Notes under the pieces: model-generated
What the model saw: the letters and a program-made list of their open reading frames with translations, nothing else
The model's database searches: none
What the model was told of the DNA's origin: nothing
Position numbers and translations under genes: made by a program
Source of the DNA: JBEGQX01 sp041180805
GTDB taxonomy: Bacteria > Planctomycetota > Planctomycetia > Gemmatales > Gemmataceae
Direction of reading: 5' to 3'
Assembly (NCBI GenBank): GCA_041180805.1
Contig: JBEGQX010000239.1
Coordinates: forward strand, 1-8,235
Length of the DNA: 8,235 nt
Shown: piece by piece, positions 1 to 6,812 of the stretch
Layout of the letters: every line of letters begins with the position of its first letter
Numbering within the stretch: position 1 is the first letter of the stretch

Positions 1-2598
1 TTCCAGTCGCATACCTTCGGGCATTTGCATAGTTTTGGTGATGTTGCTGATATCTCCGGCAACGCCGGCAATGTCGCGGCCCTCGGTGTTCACCAACAGG
101 TTGGTGACTCGCGCCAGCCCGCTGTGATTGATTTCCACAGCACCGGATTTTCGCCTGGGTGTTACCAAGGTGCCCAAGTTCACCGGAGCGGGTTGCCCCG
201 GTCCTTTGACAGGCAGGCCAAGCACATCTTCCAGCTTGCGATCGATATCCTCGGGGTACTGCACCCCGACGAAATACTGGTTGCCGGATTGAGAATCGAT
301 CCAGAAGTTGCGATGGACGGAAACGCTGGAATTCAAAGCGACCACAACCTGAAGGATCACATCCTCTGCGGTCAGTCCCATGGTGGCGGCCTTTTGCCTG
401 TCCACATCCAGTACCAGATAGGGGGCATCCTCCCTTTGTTGCAATCGCACATCCGCTGTTCCGGGTACCGCTGCAATCTGTTGGCGCAACTGCCGCGCCA
501 GGCTCATGGCTTGGTCGGGTGAGCCTCCCTGAATTTCAATGTCTATGGGGGAAGAAGCGCCCATGTTCAATGCGGTGGAGATCATGCCGCCGGTGTCCAA
601 ATCGACACGAAGGTCGTTGAACCGTGGATTGCTGTTGAAACGGTGTCGCAGCAGGGTTGCATATTCCTGCGCGCTATGCGAGCGACTGTGTTTCAATTGC
701 ACACGGATGACCGCATCCTGCTGGCCTGAATTGGAAGTGTAGGCAGCGGACCAGTCCGGGTTCAGCCCCAGTTCCGAAACGATCATCTCCCTTTCCGCGG
801 CTGGAATATTTTCCTTGATGAACTGTTCCACCTCTTTCACGCGTTGCTCGCTGGCATCCAAACGCAGGTTGGATGGTGAACGAAGTCGCAGGGTGATCTG
901 TCCCGCGTCCACCTGAGGGAAGAATTCCCTGCCAAGAAAAGGAAGCAGGCTAATCGAAAAGGCAAAGATCAGTCCAACCATCACCATCATTAAAAATCGA
1001 TGGGCCAGGCTCCAGTCCAGAAGTCGCAGGTAGCAGCCGGTAAGAAGCTCCAGCAGGTTTTGGAACCATCCCAGAATGCCGGTGACCTTTTCCTCGCGAT
1101 GCATTCCCTGGCCCAGATGTTCATCAGGGAGGAATCGTGCACACATCATCGGCACAAAAGTTCTGGAAAGAACAAACGAAGTAAGCATGGCAAACCCCAC
1201 CGCGACTGTCAGGGGCCGGAATAGAAACCCCCCGATGCCCGGCATCAGCGCCAGCGGGGAAAGCACCAGCACCGTGGTGCAGGTTGCAACCAGCACGGGT
1301 ACCATGACCTCGGCACATCCATCCAGCGCCGCTTTTACCCGTGACTTGCCCATGTGATAGTTGCGGTGGTTGTTTTCCAGCTCGACGATGGCATCATCCA
1401 CCAGTGGCCCAATCGCCAGTGCAAGGCCCGCAAGGGTCATGGCGTTTATGGTGTTGCCCGTCACATGAAGCCCGATCACCGCGCCCAGCAACGCCAGCGG
1501 AATCGAAAGCGTGGCGATCAGCGTCATGCGCCAGTTGCCCAGAAACACAAGAATCATGAAAGAAACCAGGATGGCCCCGACAATTCCTTCTTCCAGCAAC
1601 GAGACAAGCGCAGAGCGTACCCCCACCGTTTGATCCATCACCAGTTCAAGCTTGGTGCCCTTGGGAAGTCGTTCTTCCATTTTTGGAATTTCTTCCCGAA
1701 CACCATCCACAACCCTCAGGCTGCTGGATCCCCTTTGGCGATAGATGGGAACAAACACCTCGTTGCGATCATCAATTCGAACACGCGAAGTCTGAATGGC
1801 GCTGGCATCCTCGGCCTTGCCGATATCCTTCAGCAAAATGCTAGTTTGTCCTCCGAAGGTCAGGGGAAAATCATTGAAGTCTTCCACCTTCTCCGCCAGG
1901 GAGTTGCTATCCAGCAGAAGCTGGTTGGGGCCGAAGTAAGCAGTTCCCGGGGTGACCATCAGGTTGCTTTTGCGAAGTGCGCTGACAATATCCAGTGGTG
2001 CGAGGCTGCGCGATTCCATCTTTGCGGGATCCAGATACACCATCACACTTCTGTCACGACCGCCCACCACCACGGGGGAAATACAACCCGGCACCGCGCC
2101 AAGCATGTTCCTCACCTGAATACGGGCAACATCTTTCTGCCTGGCATCATCCAGAAACGGGTTACTTACAGTCAGGATTCCCACAGGCAGGGTTCCTGTG
2201 GCATCGAAGGGCAGCGCCACCGGTGGCAATGTGTTGGGCGGAAGATTCGGTAGCGCTCCCAGCGCCAGGGAATTGGTCAGGGTAAGAGCCTCGTTGGGAT
2301 CAACGTCATCTCGAAAATAAACCTTTACCACGCTTACACCGGGAACTGACCGGGATTCCACCAAACGGGCACCGGGTGCCTGATTCACCCAGCGCTCGAT
2401 GCGGTTGGTAATGGTTTTCTCGATGGATGTGGCTGGCATGCCGGGGTAGTAGGTAAGCACCTGCACAGCAGGTGCCTTGAATACAGGGAGAATATCCACG
2501 GGAATGGTCAGCAAAGCCAGCGATCCCAGGATCACCAGCATGAAAACAAAGGCGGCAACCATGTACGGATTGCGAAGCGATGCCTTGATCAGCCACAT
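1..2598 (-). CDS. RND efflux pump permease, HAE1/AcrB-like (partial, C-terminus off window)
   Basis: The reverse strand is open for 866 codons from the ATG at 2598 to the window edge. This is an inner-membrane proton-driven permease of the RND superfamily, which exports small molecules through a tripartite envelope pump. The N-terminus (MWLIKASLRNPYMVAAF) leads into TM1 (about residues 11-31). The first porter region follows, with IPVDILPVF, YYPGMPATSIE and YFRDDVDPNEAL. TM2-TM6 lie at about 338-356, 361-381, 387-406, 431-452 and 461-484, and TM7 at about 534-554 precedes GREFFPQVDAG. TM4 reads GLALAIGPLVDDAIVELEN; the Asp pair 401-402 matches the AcrB proton-relay pair and fits HAE1-type drug pumps better than metal pumps. 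Family length is about 1030-1050 aa, so roughly 170-190 residues are missing, including the last TM helices. The start is supported by GAAGG 10 nt upstream and by an in-frame stop at 2641-2643 with no other start between. No membrane-fusion partner lies upstream. Substrate is unknown. Confidence 0.96.
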   Translation of the reverse strand, partial: MWLIKASLRNPYMVAAFVFMLVILGSLALLTIPVDILPVFKAPAVQVLTYYPGMPATSIEKTITNRIERWVNQAPGARLVESRSVPGVSVVKVYFRDDVDPNEALTLTNSLALGALPNLPPNTLPPVALPFDATGTLPVGILTVSNPFLDDARQKDVARIQVRNMLGAVPGCISPVVVGGRDRSVMVYLDPAKMESRSLAPLDIVSALRKSNLMVTPGTAYFGPNQLLLDSNSLAEKVEDFNDFPLTFGGQTSILLKDIGKAEDASAIQTSRVRIDDRNEVFVPIYRQRGSSSLRVVDGVREEIPKMEERLPKGTKLELVMDQTVGVRSALVSLLEEGIVGAILVSFMILVFLGNWRMTLIATLSIPLALLGAVIGLHVTGNTINAMTLAGLALAIGPLVDDAIVELENNHRNYHMGKSRVKAALDGCAEVMVPVLVATCTTVLVLSPLALMPGIGGFLFRPLTVAVGFAMLTSFVLSRTFVPMMCARFLPDEHLGQGMHREEKVTGILGWFQNLLELLTGCYLRLLDWSLAHRFLMMVMVGLIFAFSISLLPFLGREFFPQVDAGQITLRLRSPSNLRLDASEQRVKEVEQFIKENIPAAEREMIVSELGLNPDWSAAYTSNSGQQDAVIRVQLKHSRSHSAQEYATLLRHRFNSNPRFNDLRVDLDTGGMISTALNMGASSPIDIEIQGGSPDQAMSLARQLRQQIAAVPGTADVRLQQREDAPYLVLDVDRQKAATMGLTAEDVILQVVVALNSSVSVHRNFWIDSQSGNQYFVGVQYPEDIDRKLEDVLGLPVKGPGQPAPVNLGTLVTPRRKSGAVEINHSGLARVTNLLVNTEGRDIAGVAGDISNITKTMQMPEGMRLE

Positions 2599-2655
2599 TC
2601 CATGAACACCTTCAGGAAAAGGATTGCGGGATTGAAGCTTTCAGCGCCTCAAAAT

Positions 2656-2665
2656 ATCCATGGAT
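2656..2665. repeat. 10-bp perfect palindrome ATCCATGGAT
   Basis: ATCCATGGAT is its own reverse complement and lies 58 bp upstream of the RND start codon. Its CCATGG core recurs at 2686-2691 and CATGG at 2707-2711. It could be a dimeric regulator site, but a 10-bp palindrome can also arise by chance. Confidence 0.35.
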
Positions 2666-2686
2666 GACCGCGAAATGTCTGCCTTC

Positions 2687-2725
2687 CATGGCACTTGGTA
2701 AGGCTACATGGAATGGGTAAGGCAG
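2687..2725. repeat. Two tandem imperfect 20-bp units, CATGG-N4/5-GGTAAGGC
   Basis: Unit 1 is CATGG (2687-2691) followed by GGTAAGGC (2697-2704). Unit 2 is CATGG (2707-2711) followed by GGTAAGGC (2716-2723). Unit spacing is 19-20 bp, about two helical turns, as expected for side-by-side regulator sites. An inverted pair, TTCCATG (2684-2690) and CATGGAA (2707-2713), overlaps them. On the minus strand a weak promoter match, TTGACT (2729-2724) and TAGCCT (2706-2701) with 17-bp spacing, would place unit 2 between the two hexamers. A role as an operator for the RND pump is inference. Confidence 0.4.
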
Positions 2726-2815
2726 TCAATCGAATGTCCTGTGTTGTAAAGGGGTTTCAAGCAGGCCCTGCAAGGGCTTTAAGTTATATTCTCCTGAATA
2801 AAGGACAAATAAGCT

Positions 2816-2844
2816 TTGCTAAGAGGGTTAAGAAAGGGTATAAG
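2816..2844 (+). promoter_or_regulatory. Candidate sigma70-type promoter for the DUF1559 gene
   Basis: TTGCTA (2816-2821) and TATAAG (2839-2844) are separated by 17 bp and match the -35 and -10 consensus at 4 of 6 and 5 of 6 positions. The predicted leader would be about 125 nt. The match was found by eye, and planctomycete promoters are poorly characterised, so confidence is low. Confidence 0.3.
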
Positions 2845-2964
2845 GGAAATTCAGATCATGTCGGACGGTTCTTTTTGCAAGTCTTGATGGTTTGTTGTCT
2901 GGGTTGAAGGTCGCATTCATTTTTACTGGCACTCGGAAACAAGCATTGGTAGTTCCCTAGTTTC

Positions 2965-2970
2965 AAAGGG
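2965..2970 (+). promoter_or_regulatory. Ribosome binding site deciding the DUF1559 start
   Basis: AAAGGG ends 8 nt before the ATG at 2979. An in-frame GTG at 2970 overlaps this site and so cannot use it; the ATG is the better start. Confidence 0.6.
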
Positions 2971-2978
2971 TGGTTGCC

Positions 2979-3944
2979 ATGAAAAAGTCCGCAAGCACAT
3001 TTCGAAATGGTTTTACCTTGATAGAGCTTTTGGTGGTGATAGCCATCATTGGCATATTAATTGGACTTTTGCTGCCAGCGGTGCAAAAGGTGCGTGAGGC
3101 AGCATCCCGCACCCAGTGCATGAACAGCATGAAACAAATCGGGCTGGCCTTGCACGGCTTCCATGATTCCCGCGGCACCCTTCCCTCCGGGCAATCGCCG
3201 TGGCAGACTCCTGCGGGTGTCCAGCTTTGGAACCAGACCCCTTTCGAAGGTTGCTGGACCTGGATGGTCTACATTCTTCCCTGGATGGAGCAGGAAAGTA
3301 TTTACAAGCAGGCAAAGGCGAACCAGACCAGCGCCGCGAATGCCTATTCCTGGAGTAATCCAGTGGCGGCCCAGAAGATGAAAATCTATGTGTGCCCTGC
3401 GGATGCCCGTGGTGTTCTGTCCTGCCCAGCCGCAGTTGCTGGTACTACTGTTGACCAAGCACTTTCAGGCTATCTGGGCAATGCGGGCACTACTTCCACC
3501 TCGTACGATGGCCTGCTTTACATGGATTCGCAGGTGCCTTTTCGCAACATCACCGATGGACTTAGCAATACCTTTATCGTTGGGGAAAGACCGCCGAATT
3601 CCAACTTGGAATATGGCTGGTGGTTTGCAGCGTATGGCTACGATGGCAGAGGTAATGGCGATTGTGTGATGACCACCAACGATCTGGCAATTGCCAATTA
3701 TTTCATTGCCAACTATTCCACAGGCACTAACAAACCTTGCAACGGAACTGCGGCACAGAAGATCGGCCTGACCCGGGGCGACCCTGACATTGGTTGCGAT
3801 GCGGCCCATTTTTGGAGCTTCCACAATGCAGGTTCCATGTTCTTGATGGCCGATGGTTCTGTCCGCATGATTGCCTACAGCAACAATACCGTAATGGCCG
3901 CCCTAAGCACCCGGGCCACTGGCGAAGTCTTCACCCCTCCCTAA
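2979..3944 (+). CDS. DUF1559 domain protein with type IV prepilin leader
   Basis: This 321-aa protein has an N-terminal prepilin methylation site (RNG|FTLIELLVV, cleavage after Gly11, with the conserved Glu at +5). A hydrophobic helix to about residue 34 follows, then PAVQKVREAASR. This start and the rest of the chain match the DUF1559 family (also called SBP_bac_10), which is hugely expanded in planctomycetes. Typical landmarks are MKQIGLALHGFHD (51-63), ITDGLSNTFIVGER (191-204), the C-terminal SFHNAGSMFLMADGSVR (280-296) and ALSTRATGEV (308-317). Six Cys lie beyond the helix (47, 92, 139, 149, 229, 254) plus one at 273, possibly forming disulfides outside the cytoplasm. The leader predicts processing by a prepilin peptidase and a pseudopilin-like, membrane-tethered surface protein. 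The molecular function of the family is not established. It is followed after 30 bp by a lipoprotein gene, a frequent arrangement for DUF1559 genes. Confidence 0.95.
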   Translation: MKKSASTFRNGFTLIELLVVIAIIGILIGLLLPAVQKVREAASRTQCMNSMKQIGLALHGFHDSRGTLPSGQSPWQTPAGVQLWNQTPFEGCWTWMVYILPWMEQESIYKQAKANQTSAANAYSWSNPVAAQKMKIYVCPADARGVLSCPAAVAGTTVDQALSGYLGNAGTTSTSYDGLLYMDSQVPFRNITDGLSNTFIVGERPPNSNLEYGWWFAAYGYDGRGNGDCVMTTNDLAIANYFIANYSTGTNKPCNGTAAQKIGLTRGDPDIGCDAAHFWSFHNAGSMFLMADGSVRMIAYSNNTVMAALSTRATGEVFTPP

Positions 3945-3974
3945 AGCCTGCTTATGAGGAATACCACCAACACC

Positions 3975-4172
3975 ATGAAAACATGCATTTCCATTTTCGG
4001 TGCCATGGCCCTGATGATTCTTCTTTGCGGTTGTGGCGGCGGTGCTCCGGAACCCAAGCAGATAGATGCTCCACCCCCTGCCCCACCCCAAGATTCCGGA
4101 GCTGGCAAGAACTCCAAGGGTCGCATCCCTGCACAGCCTGGGGCTGGGGTAACCGGCACTTCCAAGAAATAA
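3975..4172 (+). CDS. Small proline-rich lipoprotein
   Basis: This is a 65-aa product. Residues 1-19 form a lipoprotein signal peptide (MKT, then the hydrophobic ISIFGAMALMILL) ending in the lipobox LCG|C with Cys20 as the predicted lipidated residue. The mature part is only about 46 residues: a GGG linker, a Pro-rich stretch (DAPPPAPPQD) and a polar Gly/Lys tail ending TGTSKK. No folded domain is evident. An in-frame ATG at 3954 would add seven residues (MRNTTNT). I prefer 3975 because GAGGA (3956-3960) lies upstream of it, though 14 nt away, and because the signal peptide then has the usual short n-region. It lies 30 bp after the DUF1559 gene and is probably co-transcribed. In many planctomycetes the lipoprotein after a DUF1559 gene is longer and carries a carboxypeptidase-regulatory-like (transthyretin-like) domain; this copy lacks one. 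Confidence 0.75.
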   Translation: MKTCISIFGAMALMILLCGCGGGAPEPKQIDAPPPAPPQDSGAGKNSKGRIPAQPGAGVTGTSKK

Positions 4173-4192
4173 GTCAGCCAAACATCTCTTGG

Positions 4193-4220
4193 TTGCAAGC
4201 ATAGCCGCTTCTGATACATT
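4193..4220 (+). promoter_or_regulatory. Weak candidate promoter for the sialidase-sulfatase operon
   Basis: TTGCAA (4193-4198) and TACATT (4215-4220) are 16 bp apart, and the -10 hexamer is preceded by TGA, giving an extended -10. Both hexamers match consensus at only 4 of 6 positions. The predicted transcript would begin just before the hairpin at 4231-4253. Confidence 0.25.
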
Positions 4221-4230
4221 CAAAAGCCAT

Positions 4231-4253
4231 GCGGATGAGCTTTTCTAATCCGC
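4231..4253 (+). terminator. Hairpin between lipoprotein and sialidase genes (terminator or 5' leader stem)
   Basis: GCGGAT (4231-4236) pairs with ATCCGC (4248-4253). An inner AG/CT pair closes a CTTTT loop, with one G-A mismatch between the two helices. No T-run follows (next bases CTATTAACC), so it is not a classical intrinsic terminator. It ends 24 nt before the sialidase ATG. It may end the DUF1559/lipoprotein transcript, or be a stem at the 5' end of the sialidase mRNA. Confidence 0.35.
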
Positions 4254-4277
4254 CTATTAACCTAATGGCACCCCACC

Positions 4278-5444
4278 ATGAAATCTTTTCGAAGCTTCGC
4301 GAGTTTGATGGTTACACTTGCCTTTACCAGCACTTTGTTGGCGGCAGATTCAACCCCGGAAAAGGTGGATGTGTTTCCCCCGGGCATGAATGGCATAAGT
4401 CTTTACCGCATTCCCGGAATGGTGATTACCACCAAGGGCACAGCGCTTGCATACTGCGAGGCCCGTAAAAACAGCGGCTCCGACTGGGGCGAGATCGAGG
4501 TGCATCTGCGCCGTAGTACCGATGGTGGGAAGACTTGGGAGGCACCCAAAAAAATCGCCCACGAAGCTGCCCGCATCGAGGGGAATCCCACCAAGAAATC
4601 CGGCGGTGAAAAAGAACAGACGGTGAATAACCCTGTTGCGATTGTGGACCGCGATACCGGTGCCATCGAGTTTCTTTACTGTGTCAACTATGCTCGCTGT
4701 TTTTCCATGCGCAGCACCGATGATGGCAAGACCTGGAGCAAGCCAGTTGAAATTACCTCCAGCTTCGAACCTTTCCGGTCCAAATACAACTGGACTGTCA
4801 TCGCCACAGGCCCGGGGCATGGCATACAGCTTAAGAGCGGCAGGCTGGTGGTTCCCATCTGGCTGGCATATGGCAAAAACGGGGCCCATGCCCCCTCTGC
4901 TGCCGCCACCATCTACAGTGACGATCACGGCAAAACCTGGAAAGCGGGTGAGATTCCCCTTCCCAATGAGGGTGAACTGGGCAACCCAAACGAAACCATG
5001 ATCACCGAGCTTGCGGATGGCAAGGTCATGCTGGTGAATCGCAATGTTTCCAAGCCCAACCGCAAGCTGATTACCACCAGTGCCGACGGTGCCACCAATT
5101 GGAGCAAACCCTACTTCCATGACCAGCTTTGGGAACCCATCTGCATGGCAAGCATTATCGCTCACCCTTCCAAGGCGGGTACGCAGATCTATTCCAATCC
5201 ACACACGCTTGCCAAAGATGCCCAGGGCAAAGAAATCCCAGTGGGTAGGGGCAAGCGGGAAAACCTTTCCATCAAGCTAAGCAGGGATGATGGCAAAACC
5301 TGGCCGATCAGCAAAACCTTGGAAGCCGGGCCAAGCGCCTACTCCGATCTGGCAATTTTGCCCGATGGTTCTATCCTTTGCCTGTACGAGGGCAATAAGA
5401 AGATTGTCTGTGCTCGCTTTACCATGGACTGGTTGCTGAAATAG
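4278..5444 (+). CDS. Secreted sialidase (exo-alpha-sialidase, GH33-like six-bladed propeller)
   Basis: This 388-aa protein has a signal peptide (about 1-23, ending LLAA) and a complete sialidase fold pattern. The YRIP motif (43-46) is near the N-terminus. Four good Asp boxes of the S-x-D-x-G-x-T-W type lie at 80-87, 146-153, 214-221 and 335-342, and a degenerate one at 268-275 (SADGATNW). By motif alignment with bacterial GH33 enzymes the whole catalytic set is present: arginine triad R44, R255 and R327; acid/base D69 in SDWGEIEV; and the Glu/Tyr nucleophile pair E239 (NETMITELADG) and Y355 (SAYSDLAILPDG). The E239 to R255 spacing (16 residues) is the same as in the Micromonospora enzyme as I recall it. 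Expected reaction: release of terminal sialic acid or a related nonulosonic acid from glycans outside the cytoplasm. No carbohydrate-binding or anchoring domain is attached. The start is the only ATG suited to the signal peptide, although no strong ribosome site precedes it. The sulfatase gene follows after 10 bp. The true sugar specificity cannot be read from sequence. Confidence 0.92.
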   Translation: MKSFRSFASLMVTLAFTSTLLAADSTPEKVDVFPPGMNGISLYRIPGMVITTKGTALAYCEARKNSGSDWGEIEVHLRRSTDGGKTWEAPKKIAHEAARIEGNPTKKSGGEKEQTVNNPVAIVDRDTGAIEFLYCVNYARCFSMRSTDDGKTWSKPVEITSSFEPFRSKYNWTVIATGPGHGIQLKSGRLVVPIWLAYGKNGAHAPSAAATIYSDDHGKTWKAGEIPLPNEGELGNPNETMITELADGKVMLVNRNVSKPNRKLITTSADGATNWSKPYFHDQLWEPICMASIIAHPSKAGTQIYSNPHTLAKDAQGKEIPVGRGKRENLSIKLSRDDGKTWPISKTLEAGPSAYSDLAILPDGSILCLYEGNKKIVCARFTMDWLLK

Positions 5445-5450
5445 GAGAAG
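5444..5450 (+). promoter_or_regulatory. Ribosome binding site of the sulfatase, overlapping the sialidase stop codon
   Basis: GGAGAAG begins on the last base of the sialidase TAG (5442-5444) and its GGAG core lies 7 nt before the sulfatase ATG at 5455. This arrangement favours translational coupling of the two genes. Confidence 0.7.
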
Positions 5451-5454
5451 GCTC

Positions 5455-6786
5455 ATGAAGGTTTTCATTGTGCGTTTGGGTCTTTTTCTTGGCTGTCTTT
5501 TGGCAGGTTCACCCGCCATTCTTTTTGCGCAGGCCGCAAAGCCAAACATCATTCTCATCATGGCGGATGACTTTGGTTATGAATGTGTGGGCGCGAATGG
5601 CGGACAATCTTACAAGACCCCCAATATCGACAGTCTGGCAAAATCCGGTGTGCGATTTGAAAATTGCCATGTTCAGCCACTTTGCACCCCGACCCGGGTT
5701 GAGCTGATGACCGGGCGCCACAATGTCCGCAACTATGTGCGTTTTGGTTTGCTCCCTCGCAGCGAAACAACTTTTGCCCACTTGCTGAAGAAAGCCGGCT
5801 ACACCACGGGTATATGTGGCAAATGGCAGCTTGGTCATGAAGTGGATTCTCCACGCCATTTTGGTTTCGATGAATCGTGTCTTTGGCAGCACACGCGCAG
5901 ACCCCCTCGTTATGCCAATCCCGGGTTGGAATACAATGGTGTCGAAAAGGATTTTACCAAGGGTGAATACGGCCCCAAGCTGGTCAACGAATTTGCGCTG
6001 GATTTTATCTCGCGCCACAAGGATCAGCCATTTTTCCTTTACTACCCGATGATGCTGACCCATAGCCCGTTTCAACCCACTCCAGACAGTAAAAATTGGG
6101 ACCCCAAAACCATGGGCGAAAAAGCCATGGATAACAAAAGTCACTTTGCCGACATGACCGCATACATGGACAAGATGATAGGCCAGGTGGTTGAAAAACT
6201 TGATGAATTGAAGTTGCGAGAAAACACGCTGATACTTTTTCTGGGGGATAATGGCACGGGCAAGCCCATTACCAGTAGATTTCAAAATGCGGACTTTCCT
6301 GGTGGCAAAGGTAGCACCAACCATCGGGGCACCCATGTTCCCTGTATTGCAAACTGGCCTGCGGTGATCCGGAAGGGGATCGTCAACCAGCAATTGATAA
6401 GCGCCACTGATTTTTTGCCCACTATTTGTGATGCTGCAAGCGTTGCCAAACCCGGTGGTTTGGATGGAATCAGTTTCATAAGTGCCTTGAAGGGTGGTAA
6501 TGACCAGCAGAGGTCATGGTTGTATTCGTGGTATTCACCCAGGCAAAATGATGACAAGACTGTCCGCGAGTGTGCCTGGGATCATCACTACAAACTATAT
6601 CGCAACGGCCAGTTTTTTGATCTTCGCACCGACCGCGATGAGAAAACCCCGCTGGCGGTTGCCAGTCTTACCGGTGATGCCGCCCTAGCGGCAAAAAAAC
6701 TTCAAGGGGCACTCGAACAATACAAGAATGTCCGCCCCAAGGAATTGGATGCGGACACGCCATTGCGAAAAAAGGCGAAGAAGTAG
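5455..6786 (+). CDS. Secreted sulfatase, formylglycine type (S1 family)
   Basis: This 443-aa protein has a signal peptide (1-27, ending AQA) followed by KPNIILIMADDFGY, the usual start of S1 sulfatases. D38 and D39 would bind calcium. The signature C77-T-P-T-R81, continuing to LMTG, marks Cys77 for oxidation to formylglycine, the catalytic residue. Other active-site elements are K123, H203 in LTHSPF, the metal pair D265-N266 in LFLGDNGT, and K285 in PGGKGSTNHRG. The second signature reads GYTTGICGKWQLG, with Gln125 where most sulfatases have His. Expected reaction: hydrolysis of sulfate esters on a carbohydrate in the periplasm or outside the cell. Planctomycete genomes carry many such enzymes. 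Length is normal for the family. The C-terminus (LRKKAKK) is very basic. It is translationally linked to the sialidase, suggesting both act on one sulfated, sialylated glycan. No sulfatase-maturation gene is in the window, so Cys77 activation must depend on a gene elsewhere. Confidence 0.95.
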   Translation: MKVFIVRLGLFLGCLLAGSPAILFAQAAKPNIILIMADDFGYECVGANGGQSYKTPNIDSLAKSGVRFENCHVQPLCTPTRVELMTGRHNVRNYVRFGLLPRSETTFAHLLKKAGYTTGICGKWQLGHEVDSPRHFGFDESCLWQHTRRPPRYANPGLEYNGVEKDFTKGEYGPKLVNEFALDFISRHKDQPFFLYYPMMLTHSPFQPTPDSKNWDPKTMGEKAMDNKSHFADMTAYMDKMIGQVVEKLDELKLRENTLILFLGDNGTGKPITSRFQNADFPGGKGSTNHRGTHVPCIANWPAVIRKGIVNQQLISATDFLPTICDAASVAKPGGLDGISFISALKGGNDQQRSWLYSWYSPRQNDDKTVRECAWDHHYKLYRNGQFFDLRTDRDEKTPLAVASLTGDAALAAKKLQGALEQYKNVRPKELDADTPLRKKAKK

Positions 6787-6812
6787 CCAGCCTTGTTTTC
6801 ATTCGTTGAAGA

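Larger units (their letters stand above)
2599..2978. other. Divergent intergenic region between RND permease and DUF1559 gene
   Basis: These 380 bp separate two divergent genes and should hold both promoters. The half next to the RND gene contains a 10-bp palindrome and two tandem copies of a 20-bp unit. A small hairpin follows (GCCCT 2765-2769, loop GCA, AGGGC 2773-2777). The half next to the DUF1559 gene is rich in A and G (about 2795-2850) and holds a candidate promoter. A 70-codon open frame at 2695-2907 needs a TTG start, has no ribosome site and no recognisable protein features, so I treat the region as non-coding. Confidence 0.7.

Noticed and set aside
25..522. 165-codon open frame on the plus strand
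   Set aside because: It is antisense to the second porter region of the RND permease, is low-complexity in character and resembles no protein family.
1354..2253. 299-codon open frame on the plus strand
   Set aside because: It lies wholly antisense to the RND permease, whose minus-strand frame shows clear family motifs throughout. The plus-strand translation is rich in His, Gln and Arg and shows no domain.
2306..2596. 96-codon minus-strand frame starting GTG at 2596
   Set aside because: It overlaps the RND start in another frame and shows no RND motifs, whereas the frame from 2598 does.
2689..2705. Sigma54-like TGGCAC element (also at about 2929)
   Set aside because: Neither TGGCAC is followed at the right distance by the required TTGC-type -12 element.
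2695..2907. 70-codon plus-strand frame in the gap before the DUF1559 gene
   Set aside because: TTG start, no ribosome site, no signal peptide or domain, and it overlaps the putative operator and promoter elements.
4350..5204. 284-codon minus-strand frame opposite the sialidase
   Set aside because: It is the antisense shadow of a gene with all sialidase motifs. The same applies to the 294-codon frame at 5509-6393 opposite the sulfatase.
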